Below are positions 26,976 through 34,053 of a DNA stretch of 48,165 bases, in pieces. Location: positions 1 to 48,165 of the IMG/VR virus record IMGVR_UViG_3300042882_000352. One strand, given 5' to 3'. The notes below the pieces were generated by a model, which saw only the letters and a list, made by a program, of their open reading frames with translations, was not told where the DNA came from and ran no database searches. Position 1 is the stretch's first letter; every line of letters starts with the position of its first letter. The stretch comes from a virus. Both the position numbers and the translations under genes were made by a program.

Positions 26976-27126
26976 AATAATCTGTGCACTGGTTGAAAAC
27001 CCATCTCGGAATGAAACGCACTATGTGGTTGCCGATAATCCAGCCCACGCACTAACAGAAAATTTTGCTCAACGGCCAGGAACTTTTGTTAAATCCTACA
27101 CAGAAGTTCCAAAACAAGATAACTAA
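26962..27126 (+). CDS. Small hypothetical protein (54 aa)
   Basis: A 54-codon ORF starts at an ATG that overlaps the end of the giant fibre gene by 14 bases, preceded by AAAGGAC as a ribosome site seven bases upstream. The product begins [20 protein letters not shown], contains [17 protein letters not shown] and is soluble-looking. The tight overlap and good ribosome site favour a real gene. The [10 protein letters not shown] segment looks like the periodic small beta-alpha proteins often attached to phage fibre operons, but I cannot assign a function. Confidence 0.6.
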   Translation: MPTYEIICALVENPSRNETHYVVADNPAHALTENFAQRPGTFVKSYTEVPKQDN

Positions 27127-27189
27127 CATATACTCAAATTGAAGAACTAAATAGGAAGATTGATAATTTAATGAATAAGTGAGGTTGTT

Positions 27190-27762
27190 ATGAAAGGTGA
27201 GTGGTGTTATTTTAAGGAGTATTTTACTCCAGAGATGTGTGCTAATATTTTAGAATTAGGTTTGAAGTTACCTGCCGAAGATGCAAAAATTGGAGTTAAT
27301 GGTAATCTCGAAGTAAATGAAACTAGAAAAAGCAAGATTAGATTTATTCAAAAAACCGATCCTAATTTTGCTTTTCTTTTTGATACTATGTGGAAATTAG
27401 CAATTCAAGCTAACGATGATTTCTTCAGGTTCAACGTAACAAGAATCTCTTATATACAGCTAGCTGAGTATGATGAATCTTATCAAGGTGAATATAAAAG
27501 ACATCATGACGTCTTTTGGATGAATAACGATCCCGACTACCATCGAAAATTGACTGCGGTTGTTCAATTAACAGATCCTTCTACATATGAAGGTGGTAAT
27601 TTTGAGATGTTTAATATTACTCAATATCCTGACGCTAGTGAAATCAGATCGCAAGGAACAGCATTTTTCTTACCGTCATTTATAGAACATCAAGCAAATC
27701 CAGTAACTAAAGGCACCAGATATAGTCTGGCATGTTGGTTTGATGGACCTAAGTGGAGTTAA
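27190..27762 (+). CDS. 2OG-Fe(II) oxygenase, prolyl-4-hydroxylase-like
   Basis: The 190-residue protein has YQGEYKRHHDVFW with H105-H-D107, RKLTAVVQLTDPSTYEGGNFEM, then AFFLPSFIEHQANPVTKGTRYSL with distal H167 and R177-Y-S179. This is a complete 2OG/Fe(II) oxygenase active site of the prolyl-4-hydroxylase-like class. It lies about 60 bases after the 54-aa ORF and follows the giant fibre that carries the collagen-like tract. It could in principle hydroxylate that fibre, but the substrate is not shown. ATG at 27190, preceded by GTGAGG. Confidence 0.85.
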   Translation: MKGEWCYFKEYFTPEMCANILELGLKLPAEDAKIGVNGNLEVNETRKSKIRFIQKTDPNFAFLFDTMWKLAIQANDDFFRFNVTRISYIQLAEYDESYQGEYKRHHDVFWMNNDPDYHRKLTAVVQLTDPSTYEGGNFEMFNITQYPDASEIRSQGTAFFLPSFIEHQANPVTKGTRYSLACWFDGPKWS

Positions 27763-27829
27763 ATATTGGGGTCGTTATGCAAGATTTAGAATTTGAACTA
27801 AATTGGTTAAAAAAAGAATAACTTGATAG

Positions 27830-27837
27830 TATAAATA
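27830..27837 (+). promoter_or_regulatory. T4-type late promoter (TATAAATA) abutting the start codon
   Basis: This is a perfect late-promoter octamer ending only four bases before the ATG at 27842. If initiation follows T4 geometry the transcript would begin at or next to the start codon, giving a leaderless or nearly leaderless mRNA. The 67-base gap upstream also holds a 14-codon ORF (27777-27821) that I do not call as a gene. Confidence 0.6.
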
Positions 27838-27841
27838 TGAT

Positions 27842-28378
27842 ATGTTGATAATTAATAGAGTAGAACAAAATGATTTGGCGTCTATTTCAGAATTGGTAAA
27901 TGGTGAGTTTTTTCCTTGGTATTTTAATGAGAATCAAATAAACGGTTCGAGCGGAAAAGATGAATATTCAGGATTTACTCATTGCACCATTAGAGGTGGC
28001 GAAATCAATTCTCCTTATCACAAATTTACAGATAAATTACTGTTAGAGATATGCAGAAAAGAAAATATACAAATAAAGAGAATTTGCAGAAGTCAATTTA
28101 ATCTTGTATTACCAATAGTTGTTGATGATGTTAAAATTAAAAATTCTATTCATACAGATTCCGACGATAAAAATCATCTGACATGCTTAGTGTATTTAAA
28201 TGATTCTGATGGTGATACTATATTTTATGATGTAAAAGAGAATGAAACCGACAGGATAACCCCTGAAAAATTTAAATATGTTATATTTGAATCTAACAAG
28301 CTTCACTCAGCGTCGTTACCAAAAATCAATACTAAGAGACTTGCTATAAATTTTGTATTTGAATATACAAATCAATAA
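27842..28378 (+). CDS. 2OG-Fe(II) oxygenase-like protein
   Basis: This 178-residue protein contains IKNSIHTDSDDKNHLTCLVY with H104-x-D106, YLNDSDGDTIFYD, then YVIFESNKLHSASLP with distal H155, and KRLAINFVF with R166. The order and spacing fit a small 2OG/Fe(II) oxygenase. Its start, ATG at 27842, sits directly behind a late promoter octamer and has no recognisable Shine-Dalgarno. A terminator-like hairpin follows, so it may be a monocistronic late unit. Substrate unknown. Confidence 0.7.
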   Translation: MLIINRVEQNDLASISELVNGEFFPWYFNENQINGSSGKDEYSGFTHCTIRGGEINSPYHKFTDKLLLEICRKENIQIKRICRSQFNLVLPIVVDDVKIKNSIHTDSDDKNHLTCLVYLNDSDGDTIFYDVKENETDRITPEKFKYVIFESNKLHSASLPKINTKRLAINFVFEYTNQ

Positions 28379-28409
28379 AAAACTTAAAGACGTGTCAGAA
28401 ACGCTCATC

Positions 28410-28428
28410 AGGTGATTTTTACCTTTTT
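28410..28428 (+). terminator. Weak rho-independent-type terminator
   Basis: AGGTGA and TTACCT can pair (with one G-U) around a three-base loop and are followed by a run of T. The site lies between the end of the oxygenase gene and the late promoter of gene 13. The stem is short, so efficiency is uncertain. Confidence 0.4.
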
Positions 28429-28432
28429 GTAT

Positions 28433-28440
28433 TATAAATA
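28433..28440 (+). promoter_or_regulatory. T4-type late promoter for the neck/packaging operon
   Basis: Perfect TATAAATA, 36 bases before the ATG of gene 13, which has an AGAGGA ribosome site. The predicted start is near 28446. It probably drives genes 13 to 17. Confidence 0.75.
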
Positions 28441-28476
28441 TAAGCTGACGGTATTTATTTAAAATCAGAGGATATA

Positions 28477-29424
28477 ATGTTACCTACAACACGAGCAGAA
28501 TTTAGAGACTTTTGTCTAAGACAACTTGGTCATCCTGTTATTCAAATTAACATAGATGAAGACCAGATGGACGATAGGATCGATCAAGCACTTCAATTCT
28601 TCAACGACTATCACTACGATGGCGCTGAACGAATTTTTATGAAGCATCGCATCACTCAAGCAGATATTAACAGAGGTTGGATATACACACCTGAAGCTAT
28701 TACCTTTGTCATTGGTGTTCTTCCGTTTGATCAAGCTAGCTCATCTATCAATATGTTTGATATGAGATACCAGTTGCGCTTACACGATCTATACGACTTC
28801 ACGTCAGTTTCGTACGTATCGTATGAGATCACGATGCAACATCTACAAACATTAAACCTACTATTCTCAGGCACACCTCAATATAGATTTAATCGTCACG
28901 GTAATAAATTAAGATTAGATATTGATTGGACGAGAGACGTAAAAGTAGACGATTATGTTGTAATTGAATGTTATCGTATTATGTCACCAGACTCCTTAAC
29001 ATTAACTGGTACAGGAGCAATCACAACAACATCAAATACAGTAGTAGGAACATCGACCATATTTGATCAACAAATCATTCCAGACGACGAAGTTGTTTTT
29101 GGTACAGAAACTAAACGTATTACTAAAGTAGTTTCACCTACTCAAGTTGAAGTAGACAGTCCTTTTGCTTCCAACAGTTCCGTCACTATGACTAAGACTG
29201 GTATATCTGACGTTTGGAATGATAGATGGTTAAAAAAATACTGCACTGCATTGTTTAAACTTCAGTGGGGTAACAACCTAAGCAAATTCTCTGGTGTTGT
29301 AATGCCTGGTGGTATTACTCTTGATGGTGTTCGTATTATGACTGAAGCTCAGACTGAGGTTGATAAACTAGAAGAAGATTTAGTGAGTACCAACACGTTG
29401 CCTGGCGATATGTTCATCGGATAG
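28477..29424 (+). CDS. 13: Neck protein gp13
   Basis: The 315-residue protein is close to the length of T4 gp13 (about 309) and is followed by genes 14 to 17 in T4 order. The N-terminal AEFRDFCLRQLGHPVIQINI and DRIDQALQFFNDYHYDGAER are characteristic of gp13 of aquatic T4-like phages, as is the late GNNLSKFSGVVMPGGITLDG with GDMFIG at the end. By family, gp13 joins gp14 to form the neck that closes the DNA-filled head and provides the tail docking site. A small beta insert (about residues 175-235) is variable. Start ATG 28477 behind a late promoter. Confidence 0.9.
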   Translation: MLPTTRAEFRDFCLRQLGHPVIQINIDEDQMDDRIDQALQFFNDYHYDGAERIFMKHRITQADINRGWIYTPEAITFVIGVLPFDQASSSINMFDMRYQLRLHDLYDFTSVSYVSYEITMQHLQTLNLLFSGTPQYRFNRHGNKLRLDIDWTRDVKVDDYVVIECYRIMSPDSLTLTGTGAITTTSNTVVGTSTIFDQQIIPDDEVVFGTETKRITKVVSPTQVEVDSPFASNSSVTMTKTGISDVWNDRWLKKYCTALFKLQWGNNLSKFSGVVMPGGITLDGVRIMTEAQTEVDKLEEDLVSTNTLPGDMFIG

Positions 29425-29426
29425 TC

Positions 29427-29510
29427 ATGGAAAAAAGAAAAATTCTTTCAGGAGCTATTAAGTTGATGTGGCAGAAAAGAAAGCTGCAACAGTTAGGGGT
29501 TCAAAATTAG
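29427..29510 (+). CDS. Possible 27-aa basic leader ORF overlapping gene 14
   Basis: An ATG two bases after the gene 13 stop opens a 27-codon frame (MEKRKILSGAIKLMWQKRKL ...) ending in TAG at 29508-29510. That TAG overlaps the proposed ATT start of gene 14 by one base. The peptide is strongly basic. It may be a true small gene, a translational-coupling leader for gene 14, or the first part of a frameshifted gene 14. I cannot decide between these. Confidence 0.4.
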   Translation: MEKRKILSGAIKLMWQKRKLQQLGVQN

Positions 29511-30411
29511 TACAAACTTCTATTTTAATAATTTTCCTGTAAATCAAGTCACATCAGAACAACTTCTAGTTGAGGATTTGGTTATAGAGGCTATGCAAAT
29601 AAAAGGCATGGATGTCTTTTACATAGAGCGTTCTTCTCGAGATCATATCGATTACATTTATGGTGAAGATGTCACCTCTGAGTTCAGACGAGCAACCCCA
29701 GTTGAGATGTATCTCGAGAACGTCACTGGTATGGATGGTGAAGGCGACTTCATTTCTAAATTTGGTCTAGAAATTCGTGATGAGATAACCATGTTAGTTT
29801 CTCGTCGTAGATTCAAAATGTCAAACAACACTATAGATCGACCAAGAGAAGGCGATTTGGTGTACGTGCCAATGATACAAAACCTTTTTGAGATCACGTT
29901 CGTTGAACACGAGAACGATCAAGCAATGTTCCACACACTAGGTAGAGGTCGTGGTGGAAACGTTTATCTTTACGCTTTAAAACTAAAACAGTTTGTATTC
30001 TCTGAAGAGATTATAGAGACTGGTATTGAAGAAATAGACATTCAAATTAGATCTGCGTATAAGAAAACAAGACTACCACTTGCGAACACCGTTGTGGCTC
30101 CTTGGTCGACAGGCATGTTTATACCGGACGAGATTGTATACCAAGGTACGTCATTAGCAACATCAACCGCCCAAGCTGTCGTATATTCATATACCGCCAA
30201 CTCTACTATGGATATCATTAGAGTGAAGGGTGCATTTACTACAGGTAATGTTAAGGGTAACACTTCAGGATCAATTAGAAGCGTTCTTCTTGTTGATGAC
30301 GAGTCTCCTTTCAGCTCTATATTTGAAGATATTGCAGACAATAAACGTATTCAAACGGAATCTGATTTAATTATTGATTTCACTGAATCTAATCCGTTCG
30401 GAGAAACATAA
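29506..30411 (+). CDS. 14: Neck protein gp14 with apparent ATT start
   Basis: The body matches gp14: TSEQLLVEDLVIEAMQIKGM, FYIERSSRDHIDYIYGED, then FGLEIRDEITMLVSRRRF and REGDLVYVPMIQNLFEITFV, parallel to T4 '[22 protein letters not shown]' and 'EGDLIYFP...LFEI'. Homologues typically begin STNFYFNNF. Here that sequence is preceded by ATT at 29506, with no in-frame ATG/GTG/TTG upstream before the TAG at 29494. AGGGG ends six bases upstream, so ATT is the likely start (301 residues). A TTG at 29578 would delete conserved N-terminal sequence. A +1 shift from the overlapping leader ORF is an alternative. gp14 and gp13 form the neck. Confidence 0.85.
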   Translation: MSTNFYFNNFPVNQVTSEQLLVEDLVIEAMQIKGMDVFYIERSSRDHIDYIYGEDVTSEFRRATPVEMYLENVTGMDGEGDFISKFGLEIRDEITMLVSRRRFKMSNNTIDRPREGDLVYVPMIQNLFEITFVEHENDQAMFHTLGRGRGGNVYLYALKLKQFVFSEEIIETGIEEIDIQIRSAYKKTRLPLANTVVAPWSTGMFIPDEIVYQGTSLATSTAQAVVYSYTANSTMDIIRVKGAFTTGNVKGNTSGSIRSVLLVDDESPFSSIFEDIADNKRIQTESDLIIDFTESNPFGET

Positions 30412-31409
30412 TGTTAAAAAACGCGCACTTTTATAATAGAACTATAAGAAAAATAGTTGTGGCGTTTGGCACACTATTCAACGACATTACTGTTGTTAGA
30501 AGAAGTTTAAATCAAGTAACCGAATACGAACGTATAAAAGTTCCGTTGTCGTATGGTCCAAAAGAAAAGTATTTAACTAGATTAACATCTGATCCAGATT
30601 TAATTAAAAGTATTGCTACTGCTGTTCCTAGAATAAGTTTTGATATGACTGGTATCAATTATGATACATCAAGAAAGCAGATGACGTCATTAAAAAACTT
30701 TTCAGCAATCAACGGATCTACAGCAAACGTTCAATACGCGCCTATTCCATACAATTTTAATTTCTCATTATCAATTTACGTGAGAAATACTGAAGATGGT
30801 ACGCAAATACTAGAACAAATCTTACCTTTCTTCACTCCTGATTTTACTGTTACTGTAGACCTAATTGAGGGAATGGATCAGAAATACGATATTCCTATTA
30901 TATTAAATGACGTATCTCCTTCTATTGATTATGAAGGCGATATGATGACGACTAGACTTATAATCTGGGAACTCACGTTTACTCTAAAAGGGTACATATT
31001 CCCAGCACTAAAAACAGGTAAGATAATTAACAAAGCAAATACTAACGTGTATCTTGACACTAGAAATCTAGATAGTCAAAAAGTATACGTAAATGTTGCT
31101 ACAGGTAATGGTGTTTACACCACTGGCGAAACTATCAGGGTAGAAGCTAAAAATATTACCGGTAAGGTAACTTACTTTGCGAATAACGTTACTGGTACGT
31201 TGATCGTTGAAGAACTCTCCAGCTTACTGAGTGCAAACGACGTAATTAAAGGCGATTATTCAAACTCACTATATACTATAGATAGAGTAGACTTGAACCC
31301 CGCGAAAGCGTTTATGATCGTAACGACACCCTATCCTATTACAGCAAATGCTGATAGCGATTACGGATTTACAGAAACTCTTACAGAATGGCCTGACACT
31401 TTACTATGA
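30411..31409 (+). CDS. 15: Tail sheath stabiliser / tail terminator gp15
   Basis: The 332-residue protein starts LKNAHFYNRTIRKIVVAFGT, contains VPLSYGPKEKYLTRL, AVPRISFDMTGINYDTSRK, PYNFNFSLSIYVRNTEDGTQ and LEQILPFFTPDFTVTVDL, and later IIWELTFTLKGYIFP. These are the recognisable blocks of T4 gp15 ('FYNSSFRRY', 'VPITYASKEHF', 'LPRINLHLVDFSYN', 'YELSIFTRYEDDMFQIVEQILPYF'). By family, gp15 hexamers cap the completed tail and bind the neck. The C-terminal about 90 residues are extended relative to T4. Its ATG overlaps the gene 14 stop. Confidence 0.9.
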   Translation: MLKNAHFYNRTIRKIVVAFGTLFNDITVVRRSLNQVTEYERIKVPLSYGPKEKYLTRLTSDPDLIKSIATAVPRISFDMTGINYDTSRKQMTSLKNFSAINGSTANVQYAPIPYNFNFSLSIYVRNTEDGTQILEQILPFFTPDFTVTVDLIEGMDQKYDIPIILNDVSPSIDYEGDMMTTRLIIWELTFTLKGYIFPALKTGKIINKANTNVYLDTRNLDSQKVYVNVATGNGVYTTGETIRVEAKNITGKVTYFANNVTGTLIVEELSSLLSANDVIKGDYSNSLYTIDRVDLNPAKAFMIVTTPYPITANADSDYGFTETLTEWPDTLL

Positions 31410-31831
31410 AAGAATTAAATAAAAATTTATCTGAGATGTTTGATGTTAATCCTTTGGTTATACAAAAATCTCAAGATTTGATACCAGCACCAGAAGAGTT
31501 GAGCGATGAGGCTCAAGAAGATTTTACGTTTGCTAGAAGCAACATTAGAAATCTTATTCGACAAGGAACAGGTGCTGTTGATAATATCTTAGAGGTCGCT
31601 CGTGAGTCAGAACATCCTAGAGCATATGAAGTAGTTTCTACTTTGATTAAAACTATGGCCGAGATGAATAAAGACTTGATAGAGATACAGAAAAAGAAAA
31701 AAGAAATGATTGGTGGCTCAGCGAAGTCTCAAGACAATCAAACTATTAATGTTGATAAAGCAGTTTTTGTGGGCTCAACTACAGATTTAATAAAACAAAT
31801 GAAGGAAAAGAAAAATGGAAACACTGATTGA
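31406..31831 (+). CDS. 16: Terminase small subunit gp16
   Basis: The 141-residue protein has EDFTFARSNIRNLIRQGTGA, VDNILEVARESEHPRAYEVV and STLIKTMAEMNKDLIEIQKK, the helical oligomerisation core of T4-type gp16, followed by a Lys-rich tail and a short NVDKAVFVGSTTDL segment. By family it recognises DNA and stimulates the gp17 motor. It overlaps gene 15 by four bases (ATGA). Unusually, the next gene is a Dps-like ferritin rather than gene 17. Confidence 0.85.
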   Translation: MKELNKNLSEMFDVNPLVIQKSQDLIPAPEELSDEAQEDFTFARSNIRNLIRQGTGAVDNILEVARESEHPRAYEVVSTLIKTMAEMNKDLIEIQKKKKEMIGGSAKSQDNQTINVDKAVFVGSTTDLIKQMKEKKNGNTD

Positions 31832-32249
31832 TTTAATGAAAAAAACGTTGGCAGATACGTTTGTCACGTATTTGAAAGCACACAACTTTCATTGGAATGT
31901 AGAGGGCGCAAACTTCGTGCAATTCCATGACTTTTTTGGTGAGCTTTATACAGAGTTACATGGTTCTGTAGATGTTATTGCGGAAGAAATTCGAGCACTA
32001 GACGCTTATGTGCCAGGTTCTATGACCAGATTCATTGAACTTGCTGAAGTCCAAGACCAGACAAATATATTGCAACCAGTTGCTATGTGCTTTGAGTTAT
32101 CAAAAGACAATGAGATTATTCTTGCTGATTTGAATGTTGCGTTTGATTTAGCTTCAGAAATGAAACTACAGGGACTTGCGGACTTTCTCAGTGGTAGAAT
32201 AGATACTCATAACAAACACGCATGGATGTTAAGAAGTATCACTAAGTAA
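31815..32249 (+). CDS. Dps-like ferritin
   Basis: This 144-residue helical protein shows TYLKAHNFHWNVEGANFVQF followed by HDFFGELYTELHGSVDVIAE and EIRALDAYVPGS. That is the Dps ferroxidase region (LKAHNFHWNV, H-x-FF-x-E-LY, D-x-x-AE-R-ALD). By family Dps binds and oxidises iron and protects DNA. Here it is encoded between the small and large terminase genes, overlapping gene 16 by 17 bases, so it is expected to be expressed with the packaging proteins. A role in protecting packaged or replicating DNA from Fenton damage is possible but inferred. The usual basic DNA-binding N-terminus is absent. Confidence 0.8.
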   Translation: METLIDLMKKTLADTFVTYLKAHNFHWNVEGANFVQFHDFFGELYTELHGSVDVIAEEIRALDAYVPGSMTRFIELAEVQDQTNILQPVAMCFELSKDNEIILADLNVAFDLASEMKLQGLADFLSGRIDTHNKHAWMLRSITK

Positions 32250-32338
32250 TGCTTAGTACATTACTCGAAAGACCCGACATACCAAATAATACACGTTGTC
32301 AAGAGTTTTGTCAAGCGATAAATGAAAATAAAGATTAA
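32249..32338 (+). CDS. Possible 29-aa ORF between dps-like gene and gene 17
   Basis: A 29-codon ORF (MLSTLLERPDIPNNTRCQEF ...) begins in the TAATG overlap with the Dps-like stop and ends five bases before gene 17. The coupling geometry is the same as for genuine genes here, but the product is tiny and unrecognised. It could keep ribosomes moving across the junction into gene 17. Confidence 0.4.
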   Translation: MLSTLLERPDIPNNTRCQEFCQAINENKD

Positions 32339-32343
32339 ATATT

Positions 32344-33990
32344 ATGGATATTGATAAGGGTTATTTAGGAAACGTCAAGCTCAAGCGAACAAGTACGCTT
32401 ATTCAATATACTCAAGACCAGTTAGATGAGATTGAGAAGTGTATTGATGACCCAGTATATTTTATTAAGACTTATGTAAAGATTGTTAACGTTGATAGAG
32501 GTTTGGTGCCTTTTGAGATGTGGCCATTTCAAGAAGAGATGGTGCATTCGTTTCATAACGAACGTTTTACGATTGCGAAGATGCCTCGTCAGGTTGGTAA
32601 AACTACAACAGCCGCTGGTTATATGTTGCACTCAGTATTGTTTAATGACAACTACTCGATTGCTATTCTTGCCAACAAGGGTGCACTTGCTCGAGAGATT
32701 CTTGATAGAATTAAATATGCATATGAATATCTACCAGCGTGGTTACAGCAGGGTATTGTAACATGGAACAAAGGCAACATTGAACTAGAGAATGGTTCTA
32801 AAATTGCTGCGTTTGCAACAAGCTCTTCTGGTGTTCGAGGAGGTTCATATAACTTGATATTTCTTGATGAGTTTGCTTTCGTTCCTCAGAATATGGCAAA
32901 CGAGTTCTTTACATCAACTTATCCTGTTATTTCTTCTGGTAAAACGACTAAAGTTATTATCGTATCAACACCATACGGTTTGAATCACTTCTACAAAATG
33001 TGGATGGATGCTACCGAAAAAAGGTCAGATTATAATCCAATTGAAGTTCATTGGTCAATGGTGCCGGGTAGAGATGAAGCTTGGAAAGAACAGACAGTAA
33101 GAAATACTAGTGAAGAGCAGTTCTCCCAAGAATTTGAAACCAACTTCTTAGGTTCAACATCAACATTAATATCAGGTTCCAAACTAAGGTCGCTTGTGTT
33201 CGGTAATCCTATTATGTCATACGACGACTTGGATGTTTACGAAGAACCGACAAGTAACAGCTCTTATGTATTAACTGTAGATTGTGCTGAAGGTCTCGAT
33301 TTGGATTATTCTATAATTCAGGTAGTAGATGTGTCGAGCATACCATATAAACAAGTTGCCAAGTATAGAAATAATAGAGTAGCACCGTTGGTATTTCCTA
33401 ATATTATATACTCTATTGGCAGAAAATATAACGACGCTTTTATATTAGTTGAGACTAACAGTGTTGGTCAACAAGTAGTGGATATTTTACATTACGATTT
33501 AGAGTATGAGAATATATTTAGATTAGAGTCTCATAACATTAAAGGTCAAAGTATATCGTCTGGGTTCAAAAGGTCTGCAGGATTTGGAATAAAAACCACA
33601 AAATCTGTCAAGAAAGTTGGTTGTGCTAATCTAAAAGCAATGATTGAAAACGACAAGATAACGCTTACGGATTTTGATACAATATCTGAGCTAAATACAT
33701 TTACAAGAGACAGAGATACGTATAAAGCTGAAGAAGGAAATCACGATGACCTATGTATGGGTCTTGTTTTATTTGCGTGGTTAACAGCACAAAGTTTCTT
33801 TAAAGAATACACAAGCACTGATATCAGACAACAGTTATTAGATCACACTAATACTATTATAGAAGATAGTTTGGCTCCCGTAGGAATATTTGACGGTAAT
33901 TATGAGGACGAAAGTGAAAAGTTTACTGATAGCGATGGTGATGCGTGGAGTGTAGTAAAAGAAAGAGGTTATCTTCCCTCAAATTTCTAA
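32344..33990 (+). CDS. 17: Terminase large subunit gp17
   Basis: The 548-residue motor protein has Walker A MPRQVGKTTTAAG (residues 80-92), Walker B NLIFLDEFAFVP (D175-E176), coupling motif VSTPYG (208-213) and a C-terminal nuclease with the acidic DCAEGLDLDYS (D313) and NHDDLCMG (D468-D469). All are expected for T4 gp17, an ATP-driven DNA translocase and headful nuclease docked on the portal. It is about 60 residues shorter than T4 gp17 but complete in motifs. The N-terminal region is reduced. ATG at 32344. Confidence 0.95.
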   Translation: MDIDKGYLGNVKLKRTSTLIQYTQDQLDEIEKCIDDPVYFIKTYVKIVNVDRGLVPFEMWPFQEEMVHSFHNERFTIAKMPRQVGKTTTAAGYMLHSVLFNDNYSIAILANKGALAREILDRIKYAYEYLPAWLQQGIVTWNKGNIELENGSKIAAFATSSSGVRGGSYNLIFLDEFAFVPQNMANEFFTSTYPVISSGKTTKVIIVSTPYGLNHFYKMWMDATEKRSDYNPIEVHWSMVPGRDEAWKEQTVRNTSEEQFSQEFETNFLGSTSTLISGSKLRSLVFGNPIMSYDDLDVYEEPTSNSSYVLTVDCAEGLDLDYSIIQVVDVSSIPYKQVAKYRNNRVAPLVFPNIIYSIGRKYNDAFILVETNSVGQQVVDILHYDLEYENIFRLESHNIKGQSISSGFKRSAGFGIKTTKSVKKVGCANLKAMIENDKITLTDFDTISELNTFTRDRDTYKAEEGNHDDLCMGLVLFAWLTAQSFFKEYTSTDIRQQLLDHTNTIIEDSLAPVGIFDGNYEDESEKFTDSDGDAWSVVKERGYLPSNF

Positions 33991-33993
33991 TTT

Positions 33994-34001
33994 CATAAAT
34001 A
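33994..34001 (+). promoter_or_regulatory. Probable late promoter for tail sheath gene (CATAAATA)
   Basis: This octamer differs from TATAAATA only in the first base and lies directly after the gene 17 stop, 52 bases upstream of the sheath ATG. The AT-rich 63-base gap contains a T-rich tract and a good AGGAG ribosome site near 34040. Confidence 0.5.
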
Positions 34002-34053
34002 CACTATAAAAATACGATTTATTTTTTTCGTGTCATAATAGGAGAATAAAAAA

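Noticed and set aside
27127-27180. Possible frameshifted extension of the 54-aa ORF (a short EELNRKIDNLMNK coiled-coil-like reading)
   Set aside because: The frame is closed by a stop just before the junction and no slippery sequence is present. It may be a remnant.
27777-27821. 14-codon ORF upstream of the oxygenase gene at 27842
   Set aside because: It is too short to support, despite a GGGG-containing upstream sequence.
29578-29580. TTG as the start of gene 14
   Set aside because: It removes the conserved STNFYFNNF...LLVEDL N-terminus seen in gp14 homologues.
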